From positions 1 to 24,979 of the forward strand of contig CAAEKP010000001.1 in assembly GCA_900756555.1 (NCBI GenBank): a stretch of DNA of 24,979 nucleotides, read 5' to 3'. The position numbers and the translations under genes are program-made. Below are positions 8,301-15,610 of the stretch, in pieces (the stretch's first letter is position 1; each line of letters begins with the position of its first letter). This DNA is from Peptococcaceae bacterium (lineage in GTDB: Bacteria; Bacillota; Peptococcia; Peptococcales; Peptococcaceae). The notes under the pieces were generated by a model. That model did no database searches and was not told the origin of the DNA. It worked only from the letters and a program-made list of their open reading frames with translations.

Positions 8301-8368
8301 AAGACTTACAGTGTTTCAATGAATCAGCAAGGCTGCCGCCGTTAGTTGATTTGCTGTAAGTCTTTTTT
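8301..8368 (+). terminator. Orphan plus-strand terminator-like hairpin
   Basis: Perfect 11-bp arms AAGACTTACAG (8301-8311) and CTGTAAGTCTT (8354-8364) run straight into a T tract ending at 8368. Inside, AATCA/TGATT adds a second stem around a loop rich in GC. The T tract lies on the plus strand, but no plus-strand gene ends here: both flanking genes read leftwards. A smaller hairpin, ATCGCA/TGCGAT at 8273-8295, lies just upstream. It could end a small untranslated RNA or mark a lost gene. In minus orientation it would form the 3' end of the EamA mRNA, but without a T tract. Confidence 0.6.
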
Positions 8369-9293
8369 ATTTCATTTCCATTTTTTTTCGTATTTCTTTG
8401 CCGTTGCCTAATGCCATAATCGGGATGCAGATTAGAATCAGAGCGAAGCCCAGAAAGTCCAGTCCGGTCAGTGGCACGTTCAGAAACAGCACGGAGATAA
8501 TCATGGAGGCTACGGGTTCCACAGAGGATAAGATATTGCCAGTGATACTGCCTACGATACCTACGCCTGCCTGATAAAAACAAAAGGAGCATACGGTGCC
8601 CAGCACCACGATAATTGCCATACAGAGCAGCAGTGTGGAGTTGACGGTCACATCAATCTGCCAGGGCTGAAAGAGCACCATCAGAGCAATGCCGCCCAGC
8701 AGCATTCCCCAGCCGATCACCACCATCAAATCCAGTTGGCGCAGCAGTCGTTGGGGCTGGATGGTGTAAACCACAAAGGTGGCGGCACTGAGCAATCCCC
8801 AGATTAAAGCCAGCGGATGAATGACCAGTGAGCCGATATTGAGGTGAGTGCTACAGACAAAAGCGCCGGCCATAACCAGCAGTACACACACGGTTTCGTA
8901 AAGCTTTGGTGGTCGTTTTTCTTTCACAACGGTATAGAACAGAATCATGATTGGCGATGTGTAAGCCAGTACGGTTGCCAGCGCCACATTGGAATACTGG
9001 ATGGACGTGTAGTAAGAATACTGACAGAGAGCCGAGCCAATTAAGCCAAACACCAGAATATCAACGATGTTCTGTTTGCTTGTCCAGATTTCAAAAATAT
9101 TTTGCTGCCGCACTGTGGCAAAAGTTAGCAATAAAATGCCAGCTACGGTGAGCCGGATTGGCACCAGCCAGTTGGAGGTCATTTGGTTATGCTGGAACAG
9201 ATATTGTCCGCAGGAACCGCCCACTGCCCAGAAAATACCGCCGCTGATAGCCAGCACGTAACCTGTTATCATAGATTTTTGCAGACCGTTCAC
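8367..9293 (-). CDS. EamA/DMT-family permease (second copy)
   Basis: This 308-residue protein has ten predicted helices in two EamA repeats. The first helix contains AISGGIFWAVGG, VALATVLAYTSP near residue 103 ends the first repeat, and the second repeat has GNILSSVEPVASMIIS near 253. The C-terminus is a short basic tail (KEIRKKMEMK). It is a probable small-molecule exporter or importer of unknown substrate. The GTG start overlaps the TGA of the PAP2 gene (GTGA, 4 bases) and is preceded by AGAGGG, so the two genes form a coupled operon. Its closest relatives are EamA proteins whose start resembles ISGGxxWGxxG rather than the WGTTF type of the first copy. Confidence 0.9.
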   Translation of the reverse strand: MNGLQKSMITGYVLAISGGIFWAVGGSCGQYLFQHNQMTSNWLVPIRLTVAGILLLTFATVRQQNIFEIWTSKQNIVDILVFGLIGSALCQYSYYTSIQYSNVALATVLAYTSPIMILFYTVVKEKRPPKLYETVCVLLVMAGAFVCSTHLNIGSLVIHPLALIWGLLSAATFVVYTIQPQRLLRQLDLMVVIGWGMLLGGIALMVLFQPWQIDVTVNSTLLLCMAIIVVLGTVCSFCFYQAGVGIVGSITGNILSSVEPVASMIISVLFLNVPLTGLDFLGFALILICIPIMALGNGKEIRKKMEMK

Positions 9294-9844
9294 TGAATTT
9301 CCCTCTTTTCACACAGCCAGGCCGGCTGATATTTTGCCGCGTACCAGTTGATTATCTTATAGGCTGTCCAACCGCTGGCAATGCCTAAAATCACTCCTGC
9401 CAGCACATCACTGGGAAAGTGAACATAGAGATATAGCCGGGAGAACGCGATGGTTACAGCTAAAATAAACGCGGCTGTGCCTGCTTTGCGGTGATACAGA
9501 AACAGCGCTGTGGCTGCGGCAAAGGAGGCGAAGGTATGTCCCGATGGAAAAGAAAAATCATCCAGGGGTGGAATCAGTAGTGTTATGTCCGGGAAATAAC
9601 TGTAAGGCCGCATACGGGCCACTAACGGTTTTAAGGTGACATTGCCGATAAGCAGACAGAAAATCAGCGCCAATGCCATGGTCAACCCCGCTTTGCGATA
9701 ACGAGGAAAACAGAGCAGAATGGCAGATAACAGAATCCAGCCAATGCCAGCGTTGCCAAAGGAGGAAACCAGCGGCAGAAACCAGTCGCCAAAGTCTGTA
9801 TGCAGTGTGGCGATAAAGTCCAATATTGCAAATTCAAAATTCAT
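9290..9844 (-). CDS. PAP2-family membrane phosphatase
   Basis: A 184-residue integral membrane protein with the complete acid-phosphatase signature: K72-x6-R79-P80, PSGH at 100-103 (catalytic H103) and S135-R136-x5-H142-x3-D146. PAP2 enzymes of this size dephosphorylate lipid phosphates, including undecaprenyl pyrophosphate (as BcrC/YbjG do) or phosphatidylglycerol phosphate; which applies here is open. The active site would face outwards. AAAAGGAG precedes the ATG. The gene is the first of a two-gene operon with an EamA permease, with 4 bases of overlap. Confidence 0.93.
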   Translation of the reverse strand: MNFEFAILDFIATLHTDFGDWFLPLVSSFGNAGIGWILLSAILLCFPRYRKAGLTMALALIFCLLIGNVTLKPLVARMRPYSYFPDITLLIPPLDDFSFPSGHTFASFAAATALFLYHRKAGTAAFILAVTIAFSRLYLYVHFPSDVLAGVILGIASGWTAYKIINWYAAKYQPAWLCEKREIQ

Positions 9845-9885
9845 GGGCAGAACTCCTTTTGTACAGTATATCGCATAATGCTACT

Positions 9886-9915
9886 ATTATAGCAGTTCTT
9901 TGTCAAAAAGAAAAC
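9886..9915 (-). promoter_or_regulatory. Probable promoter of the PAP2-EamA operon
   Basis: On the minus strand a perfect TATAAT lies at 9891-9886, about 40 bases before the PAP2 ATG. At the normal 17-base distance there is only a T-rich, weak -35. A perfect TTGACA (9906-9901) occurs just 9 bases upstream of the -10, too close to pair with it. The -10 is the main evidence. Confidence 0.5.
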
Positions 9916-9940
9916 CATACAGGGCAAGTGCGCAGCACAT

Positions 9941-9998
9941 AAAAAAGACTACCGCAGAGCATGGTCACCTGAAGATGCCCATGCTTTACGATAGTCTT
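9941..9998 (-). terminator. Terminator of guaB
   Basis: On the minus strand, shortly after the guaB stop, a long two-part hairpin forms: AAGACTATCG pairs with CGGTAGTCTT (one G-U), then AGCATGG pairs with CCATGCT around a 14-base loop. Six T follow (plus-strand A tract 9941-9946). The reverse orientation is followed by TTTATTTTT and could also terminate. Confidence 0.9.
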
Positions 9999-10013
9999 TA
10001 TTTTTAGAACGGC

Positions 10014-11525
10014 TTAACGTTCTGTTACATTCATGTTATTGTTTTTTACCACTACGTCGTGAGAGCCGCCTTCTACAATACTGGTTGCAGATACCAGTGT
10101 CAGACGGGCGTTCTGCTGCAATTCTGGAATGGTCAGCGCACCGCAGTTACACATGGTGGAGCGTACTTTAGCCAGAGTTACGCCCACGTTATCTTTCAGA
10201 GTACCGGCGTATGGAACGTAGGAATCAACGCCTTCTTCAAAGGACAGTTTGCCTGCGCCGCCCAGGTCATAACGCTGCCAGTTACGCGCACGGTTAGAAC
10301 CTTCGCCCCAGTATTCTTTCATGTAGTTGCCGTTAATGATTACTTTGTTGGTTGGGCTTTCTTCAAAGCGGGAGAAGTAACGCCCCAGCATTACAAAGTC
10401 TGCGCCCATAGCCAAAGCCAGAGTGATGTGATAATCGTGTACGATACCGCCGTCGGAGCAGATTGGAATGTAAATGCCGGTTGCCTGGAAGTATTCGTCA
10501 CGGGCTTTTGCCACTTCAATTACGGAAGTAGCCTGTCCACGGCCAATCCCTTTGGTCTCACGGGTGATACAGATAGAACCGCCGCCGATACCAACTTTGA
10601 TAAAGTCAGCGCCAGCTTTTGCCAGGAACATGAAGCCTTCCCGGTCCACTACGTTACCGGCACCGATTTTTACGGTGTCGCCATATTTTTCACGCACCCA
10701 CTGGATGGTGCGGCTCTGCCATTCGGAGAAACCTTCCGAGGAGTCGATGCACAGTACGTCAGCGCCAGCTTCCACTAAAGCAGGAATCCGTTCCGCGTAG
10801 TCACGGGTGTTAACACCAGCGCCTACGATATAACTTTTGTTATCGTCCAGTAATTCTAATGGATTTTCTTTGCGGGAATCGTAGTCTTTGCGGAATACGA
10901 TGTACAGCAGGTTCTGATTTTCATCTACCAATGGCAGAGAATTCAGTTTGTGTTCCCAGATAATGTCGTTGGCTTCTTTCAGAGAAGTGTTCTGGTCGCC
11001 ACAGATTAAACGTTCAAATGGAGTCATAAATTCAGAAACTTTTGTGTCCAGCGACATCCGGCTTACCCGATAGTCACGGCTGGTTACGATACCCAATAAT
11101 TTTCCGTTGCTGGTACCGTCCTCGGTGACAGCCATGGTGGAATGCCCGGTTTGATTTTTCAGTTCCAGTACGTCCGCTAAGGTGGAGTCCGGTTTGATGT
11201 TGGAGTCACTGGTTACAAAGCCGGCTTTGTAGTTTTTTACACGGCTGACCATTGCTGCTTCGTTTTCAATGGACTGAGAGCCGTAAATGAAGGATACACC
11301 GCCTTCTTTCGCCAGAGCGATTGCCATGTTGTCATCGGATACGGACTGCATGATAGCAGATACCATAGGGATGTTCATGGTGATTGCAGGTTCTTCCCCT
11401 TTTCTGTATTTTACCAGCGGGGTTTTCAAAGAAACTCGAGCAGGAATGCATTCGGAAGAGGAATAGCCTGGCACTAACAGGTATTCGCCAAAAGTATGAG
11501 ATGGTTCGTCAAAAAAATAAGCCAC
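10014..11525 (-). CDS. guaB: IMP dehydrogenase (Tritrichomonas foetus-like subfamily)
   Basis: This 503-residue enzyme oxidises IMP to XMP with NAD, the committed step of GTP synthesis. The barrel is interrupted by a CBS pair (about residues 100-220). The loop GIGGGSICITRETKGIGRG holds catalytic C319, the NAD-site motif CIDSSEG holds D261, and the mobile flap NWQRYDLGG holds R418-Y419. The start is taken as the GTG at 11525: AGGAG lies 8 bases upstream, while an in-frame TTG at 11531 is only 2 bases from it. With this start, C319, R418, Y419 and D261 get the same numbers as in the well-studied T. foetus IMPDH, which this protein closely resembles from memory. It stands alone with its own promoter and terminator. 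Confidence 0.96.
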   Translation of the reverse strand: MAYFFDEPSHTFGEYLLVPGYSSSECIPARVSLKTPLVKYRKGEEPAITMNIPMVSAIMQSVSDDNMAIALAKEGGVSFIYGSQSIENEAAMVSRVKNYKAGFVTSDSNIKPDSTLADVLELKNQTGHSTMAVTEDGTSNGKLLGIVTSRDYRVSRMSLDTKVSEFMTPFERLICGDQNTSLKEANDIIWEHKLNSLPLVDENQNLLYIVFRKDYDSRKENPLELLDDNKSYIVGAGVNTRDYAERIPALVEAGADVLCIDSSEGFSEWQSRTIQWVREKYGDTVKIGAGNVVDREGFMFLAKAGADFIKVGIGGGSICITRETKGIGRGQATSVIEVAKARDEYFQATGIYIPICSDGGIVHDYHITLALAMGADFVMLGRYFSRFEESPTNKVIINGNYMKEYWGEGSNRARNWQRYDLGGAGKLSFEEGVDSYVPYAGTLKDNVGVTLAKVRSTMCNCGALTIPELQQNARLTLVSATSIVEGGSHDVVVKNNNMNVTER

Positions 11526-11570
11526 TGTCAAATCTCCTTTTCTAATTAATTTTCTGTTTGAAATTTATTT

Positions 11571-11599
11571 ATTATATCATTAAATATTTTAGGATGCAA
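11571..11599 (-). promoter_or_regulatory. Promoter of guaB
   Basis: On the minus strand TTGCAT (11599-11594) and a perfect TATAAT (11576-11571) are 17 bases apart. The -10 is 45 bases before the GTG start. I see no purine-riboswitch-like fold in the short leader. Confidence 0.6.
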
Positions 11600-11658
11600 T
11601 CAAAAAAGACGAAATTTTTCTTATGATTGTGAAAAATTTTGGCTGGCAGCGATGCAAC

Positions 11659-11715
11659 AAAAAAGGATGCATATCGCACTTCATCAAAGTGATGTATATG
11701 CGATACTCATCCTTC
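11659..11715 (-). terminator. Terminator of the TAXI transporter operon
   Basis: On the minus strand, AAGGATG pairs with CATCCTT and TATCGCA with TGCGATA, with a small internal loop between them and a local CATC/GATG pairing in the apical region. At least six T follow (plus-strand A tract up to 11664). It lies 25 bases after the permease stop codon. Confidence 0.85.
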
Positions 11716-11739
11716 TCTTTTTATAGTGAAAACAAGGCG

Positions 11740-13761
11740 TTATCTGTTTTCGTATAATTTATTTAACTCATGATTGCTCTGAATTTTTTGAGCCACAAAG
11801 GAAGCACCCACCAGAGCTAAACCGATAATATCTGTCTGTGCGCCAGGGATAATCAGCATCAGGCCGCCCACCAGAGAAATCACACGAATAATCGGATTCA
11901 TTTTAGTCAGCAGATAGCCTTCCGTGGCAGCAGCTACGCCGGTCATACCCATCAGGGCTGTCAGTGTAACGGTGATAACATCAAATGGCGTGGAACCCAG
12001 CAATAATAACGATGGATTCAAGGCAAAGATGTATGGAATGATAAAGGCGGCTATGGCAAGCTTGGTGGCCTGTACCCCCGTCTTTAACGGATTACTGCGG
12101 GCAATGGCGGAGCCGGCGTAGGCAGCCAGAGCAACTGGCGGTGTGATGTCGGCCACGATCCCAAAGTAGAATACAAACATATGGGCAGGCAGCAGGTCAA
12201 CGCCTAACTGCAATACAATTGGCGCAGTGATGGTTGCCATGATTACATAGTTGGCAGTGGTTGGCACGCCCATACCTAAAACGATAGAGGCAATCATGGT
12301 AAAGAACAGTGCCAGCAGGATATTGCCGCCGGACATGGATAACAAACCGTTTGCCAGCTTCAGGCCAATACCGGTCAGCGTTACAGTACCAACAATCATA
12401 CCGGCTACAGCGCAGGCAACCCCAACACCGATAATATTGCGGGCGCCAGCTTCCAGAGCTCCCAGGAATGTGTGGAAGTTCATGCGTGTTTCTTTACGGA
12501 ACATACTTACCACCACAGACAGCACGATAGCTACCAGAGCAGCACGCGCCGGGGTGTAACCGGTCATCATCATAGTAACCAATACAATCAGTGGCAGCAG
12601 CAGATACCAGTAGCCAAACATTAGCTTAAAGAAGTTTGGAATTTCTTCTGCCGGCAGCCCTTTCAGACCGTAACGTTTTGCTTCCAGATGTACCATAATC
12701 ATAATACCTGTGAAGTACAGAAACGCTGGAATGATAGCAGCGATAATGATATTGGAGTAAGGAATCCCGGTCATTTCCGACATCAGGAAAGCAGCAGCCC
12801 CCATGATAGGCGGCATAATCTGACCACCAGTGGAAGCAGCAGCTTCTACTGCGGCAGCAAACTCAGGGCGATAGCCCATTTTTTTCATCATAGGAATGGT
12901 AAAGCTGCCGGAACTTACCGTGTTGGCAACGGAGCTACCAGTGATAGTACCCTGTAAGGCACTGGCGATAACGGCAACTTTTGCCGGGCCGCCGGTTGCT
13001 TTCCCGGCAATACTGTTGGCGATATCAATAAAGAACTGACCAATCCCGGTGCGTTCCAGGAAGGCGCCAAAGAGAATAAACAGGAAAATAAAGGTGGAAC
13101 ACACCGCCAGCGGCGTACCAATTACGCCCTCTGTGGTGAAATACAGATGGGTGGCGATACGCGAAATAGTGAAGCCGCGATGCCCAAAGTAGCCCGGAAT
13201 GTATCCGCCAAAATAGGCGTAGGCGATAAAGCAGCTGACTACAATTAAAATTGGCAGACCCACCACACGGCGGCAGGCTTCCATCAGCAGCAGAATGGCG
13301 ATAATGGCAACAGCAATGTCAATCTGTGTATAGTGACCAGCCTGGCTTACCAGCTGTTTGTAATTGATTGCCATATACAAAAAAGAGCCGGAGCTTGCAA
13401 ATGCTAATAAAATATCATACCAGGGCACCATGTTGGTATTCTTTGGCGCATTTTTTCTGGCCGGATACAGCAGATAAGCCAGAAATAAAATCAATGCAAT
13501 GAACACAGCGCGATGTACCTGTGCGTTCAAACGAATAAAGGTGTTGATGGATACTGCAAAAATGGTGAAGGCAATTAAAAGAACTTTCATAAACAATTCT
13601 TTTTTGCCGGAAAAAATACGGGTTGCAGATTCCCGGTCATACTTGGCCATAATTTCATTGACTTCGGCCGCCGAAATATGTTCTAAATCTTCATCGACAG
13701 GGTCGATTTTTTGAATATCTTCATCATCATTGAGAAGACCTTCGGTTTTTATATCTTTCAT
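11740..13761 (-). CDS. TRAP transporter permease, 4TM/12TM fusion (TAXI type)
   Basis: This 673-residue membrane protein fuses the small (DctQ-like) and large (DctM-like) TRAP subunits. A charged cytoplasmic N-terminus of about 60 residues is followed by roughly 16-17 helices. DctM signatures are visible: GSSVANTVSSGSFTIPMMKKMG near residue 275, AAVEAAASTGGQIMPPIMGAAAFLM near 300 and GMGVPTTANYV near 493. TRAP permeases import carboxylates or amino acids using an ion gradient and a binding protein. The TAXI lipoprotein and a DUF1850 protein lie just upstream in the same operon. AAGGAG precedes the ATG. The substrate is not encoded in any motif I can read; glutamate and 2-oxoglutarate are known for related TAXI systems. 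Confidence 0.95.
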   Translation of the reverse strand: MKDIKTEGLLNDDEDIQKIDPVDEDLEHISAAEVNEIMAKYDRESATRIFSGKKELFMKVLLIAFTIFAVSINTFIRLNAQVHRAVFIALILFLAYLLYPARKNAPKNTNMVPWYDILLAFASSGSFLYMAINYKQLVSQAGHYTQIDIAVAIIAILLLMEACRRVVGLPILIVVSCFIAYAYFGGYIPGYFGHRGFTISRIATHLYFTTEGVIGTPLAVCSTFIFLFILFGAFLERTGIGQFFIDIANSIAGKATGGPAKVAVIASALQGTITGSSVANTVSSGSFTIPMMKKMGYRPEFAAAVEAAASTGGQIMPPIMGAAAFLMSEMTGIPYSNIIIAAIIPAFLYFTGIMIMVHLEAKRYGLKGLPAEEIPNFFKLMFGYWYLLLPLIVLVTMMMTGYTPARAALVAIVLSVVVSMFRKETRMNFHTFLGALEAGARNIIGVGVACAVAGMIVGTVTLTGIGLKLANGLLSMSGGNILLALFFTMIASIVLGMGVPTTANYVIMATITAPIVLQLGVDLLPAHMFVFYFGIVADITPPVALAAYAGSAIARSNPLKTGVQATKLAIAAFIIPYIFALNPSLLLLGSTPFDVITVTLTALMGMTGVAAATEGYLLTKMNPIIRVISLVGGLMLIIPGAQTDIIGLALVGASFVAQKIQSNHELNKLYENR

Positions 13762-13786
13762 AGGAAGACTCCTTTCTTAATATTTT

Positions 13787-14293
13787 TCAGAATGATTTGC
13801 TTTGGATTGCAAACCGAACACTGGTCAGTGAAGGGGCTAACTCTTTCATGTGCCAAGTCTGCGCTCCAATATGTATCAGAGGATCACTAACGGTGCCTAC
13901 TTTATAAACCAAATCAGATAATGGGACATGCATATTTTCAATAATCATATAGCCGTCTTCATAGCGCAGCGTTTGCCCTGGCTCTATCTCCGTGGCTACG
14001 CCAGCACCAAAGGAACGATAACGGGCTTTAAACAGATACAGGGTGCCGTCTTCCAGCCGGTAGTATTCTTCCACATTGGTTTTGTTGACGGAATGGGTGT
14101 AAGACACCGAAAAAACACCATCTGCTTCCAACGGCTGTTCAAAATACGGTTCACCGGTATCGGCATTGACCATTGTCAGATACTGTACCGGGTCTGCAAA
14201 CATTGTTTTGCAGGAGAGAATGGTCATTGCTAAAATAACCGCAACCACAAGAACTGTGGTTGCGGCATATTGTGTACTTACTCTGGTTTTCAT
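13787..14293 (-). CDS. DUF1850 protein of the TAXI TRAP operon
   Basis: A 168-residue protein with one N-terminal hydrophobic segment (about 8-28), either a signal anchor or an uncleaved signal, with the rest predicted outside the membrane. The motif SYTHSVNKTNVEEYY at about 65-79 and the tail ending in VRF are typical of DUF1850, a small family encoded almost always beside TAXI-type TRAP genes. Its job is unknown; an accessory role in the transporter is the natural inference. Cys28 lies at the end of the hydrophobic stretch but the preceding residues (I-L-S) are not a good lipobox. The gene sits between the binding protein (23-base gap) and the permease (25-base gap). Confidence 0.85.
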   Translation of the reverse strand: MKTRVSTQYAATTVLVVAVILAMTILSCKTMFADPVQYLTMVNADTGEPYFEQPLEADGVFSVSYTHSVNKTNVEEYYRLEDGTLYLFKARYRSFGAGVATEIEPGQTLRYEDGYMIIENMHVPLSDLVYKVGTVSDPLIHIGAQTWHMKELAPSLTSVRFAIQSKSF

Positions 14294-14316
14294 TTACCTC
14301 GCAAGAAGCTGAATGA

Positions 14317-15288
14317 TTATTCAGCTAACACACCTTTTTCTTTGAAGTATTTTTCAGCACCTGGATGTAATGGTACGGATACACCTTCAACAGCGCCTTC
14401 TAAACTCATTTCTTTCCCTTTGTCGTGTGCTTCTGCTACAGCGTCCAGATTTTCAAACAGAGCTGCGGTCATGTTGTAAACCAGTTCTTCGTCCAGATCA
14501 GCTTTTACAACGATAGTAGCTTTTACAGCAACGGTGTTGGCATCAGCGTCTGTACCATAAACATCAGCAGAGATGGTGTATGGTGTGTAGTAGCTGTAGG
14601 TCTGGCATAATGTCTGGATGGTAGCATCATCTAAGGACAATACTTTAACATCGTTGGTGGTAGCCAGTTCGGTGATTGCAGTTGTAGGAGCACCTGCGGT
14701 TACGAAAGCAGCAACGATTGCTTTATCTTTGATAGCGCTTGCAGATTCAGCAAAGTCCAGGTTCTGAACTTTGATATCATCTTTGGTTAAACCGGCAGCT
14801 GCTAAAATCTGAACAGCGTTGGATTCAACACCACTGCCAGGAGCGCCGATGGATACAGCTTTGCCTTTTAAGTCAGCAACAGTTTCGATACCGGCGTTAG
14901 CGTCAACAACCAGCTGGCAAACTTCTGGATATACAGTACCCAGTGTCAGGAAGCCTTCGTTTGGTTCAGTATCAGCAAAGCCTTCTACTGCGTTTCTTGC
15001 ATAAAACATAACGTCGTTCTGCACGATAGCTACTTCAGCATCGCCGGAGTTTACCAGTTTCAGGTTTTCAGCAGAAGCACCGGTAGCCTGTACGTCTACG
15101 GTCAAACCTTCTACATTGTTGCCCCATACCTGAGCAATGGCGCCAGCTACTGGATAGTAGGTGCCGGAGGTGCCGCCGGAAGCAAAAATTAATCTGTTCC
15201 CTGCATTGCCGCCGCAGCCTGCCAGAACAAAAGCCAATACAGTCAGCACAGTAATGGCAGCAACTGCTTTTTTCTTCAGTTTCATCAT
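14317..15288 (-). CDS. TAXI-family TRAP solute-binding lipoprotein
   Basis: A 323-residue exported lipoprotein: a basic MKLKKK start, a hydrophobic core and lipobox LAGC at 22-25, so lipidation at Cys25. The mature part opens with FASGGTSGTYYPVAGAIA, the hallmark of TAXI binding proteins, and continues with VQATGASAENLKLV and GAPGSGVESNA. It captures a substrate outside the membrane and hands it to the permease encoded two genes downstream. The start is one of two consecutive ATG codons, with GAGGAG 9 bases upstream. It is the first gene of the operon. Related proteins bind glutamate or 2-oxoglutarate, but specificity here is unknown. Confidence 0.95.
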   Translation of the reverse strand: MMKLKKKAVAAITVLTVLAFVLAGCGGNAGNRLIFASGGTSGTYYPVAGAIAQVWGNNVEGLTVDVQATGASAENLKLVNSGDAEVAIVQNDVMFYARNAVEGFADTEPNEGFLTLGTVYPEVCQLVVDANAGIETVADLKGKAVSIGAPGSGVESNAVQILAAAGLTKDDIKVQNLDFAESASAIKDKAIVAAFVTAGAPTTAITELATTNDVKVLSLDDATIQTLCQTYSYYTPYTISADVYGTDADANTVAVKATIVVKADLDEELVYNMTAALFENLDAVAEAHDKGKEMSLEGAVEGVSVPLHPGAEKYFKEKGVLAE

Positions 15289-15392
15289 AATATAAGTCTC
15301 CTCTCAAATTTATAAAACCTACATATATCATATCAAACAAGCGGATAACTGTAAATATATAATTATTACTTATACAAATTGGTGTTATTAAT

Positions 15393-15421
15393 AATACAAA
15401 TAGGTCTTAGTTCATTGTAAA
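15393..15421 (-). promoter_or_regulatory. Candidate promoter of the TAXI operon
   Basis: On the minus strand TTTACA (15421-15416, 5 of 6) and TGTATT (15398-15393, 4 of 6) are 17 bases apart. The leader to the first ATG would be about 100 bases and very AT-rich. Other weak -10-like sequences occur nearer the gene, so this choice is tentative. Confidence 0.4.
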
Positions 15422-15427
15422 ACTAAG
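15406..15427. promoter_or_regulatory. Inverted repeat overlapping the TAXI promoter (operator candidate)
   Basis: CTTAGTT (15406-15412) and AACTAAG (15421-15427) are perfect 7-bp inverted arms around an 8-base centre. The site covers the proposed -35 of the TAXI promoter and lies about 50 bases upstream of the divergent flippase promoter. The geometry fits a dimeric regulator. No regulator gene is in the window. Confidence 0.4.
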
Positions 15428-15474
15428 TCTGGAATACATCTTGCACAAACCTGCGGAGAATGCAGATATTTTTA

Positions 15475-15503
15475 TTGCTTTTGCGGTGTAAGTAAGCTAA
15501 GAT
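15475..15503 (+). promoter_or_regulatory. Candidate promoter of the flippase-mazG operon
   Basis: TTGCTT (15475-15480) and TAAGAT (15498-15503) are separated by 17 bases. The element resembles the promoter before the AAA-ATPase gene (TTGCAT, 17 bases, TAAGATTA). The leader would be about 100 bases. Confidence 0.5.
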
Positions 15504-15610
15504 TACATAAGTAAAAAATATTTGCATCAAAAGCTATGGAAAACAGCCATGAAAACGATGAAACATAATATGCAGTGCTGGACGGGCTGCAAAAAAGAGG
15601 AGCGAGTATT

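Larger units (their letters stand above)
15289..15610. other. Divergent intergenic region, no gene seen
   Basis: These 322 bases separate the leftward TAXI operon from the rightward flippase operon. They hold the two candidate promoters and the inverted repeat listed separately, in AT-rich sequence. I see no small coding gene, structured RNA or terminator here. Confidence 0.7.

Noticed and set aside
10059..10778. 239-codon open frame on the plus strand inside guaB
   Set aside because: It is antisense to a certain gene and its translation resembles no family; it arises from the codon bias of guaB.
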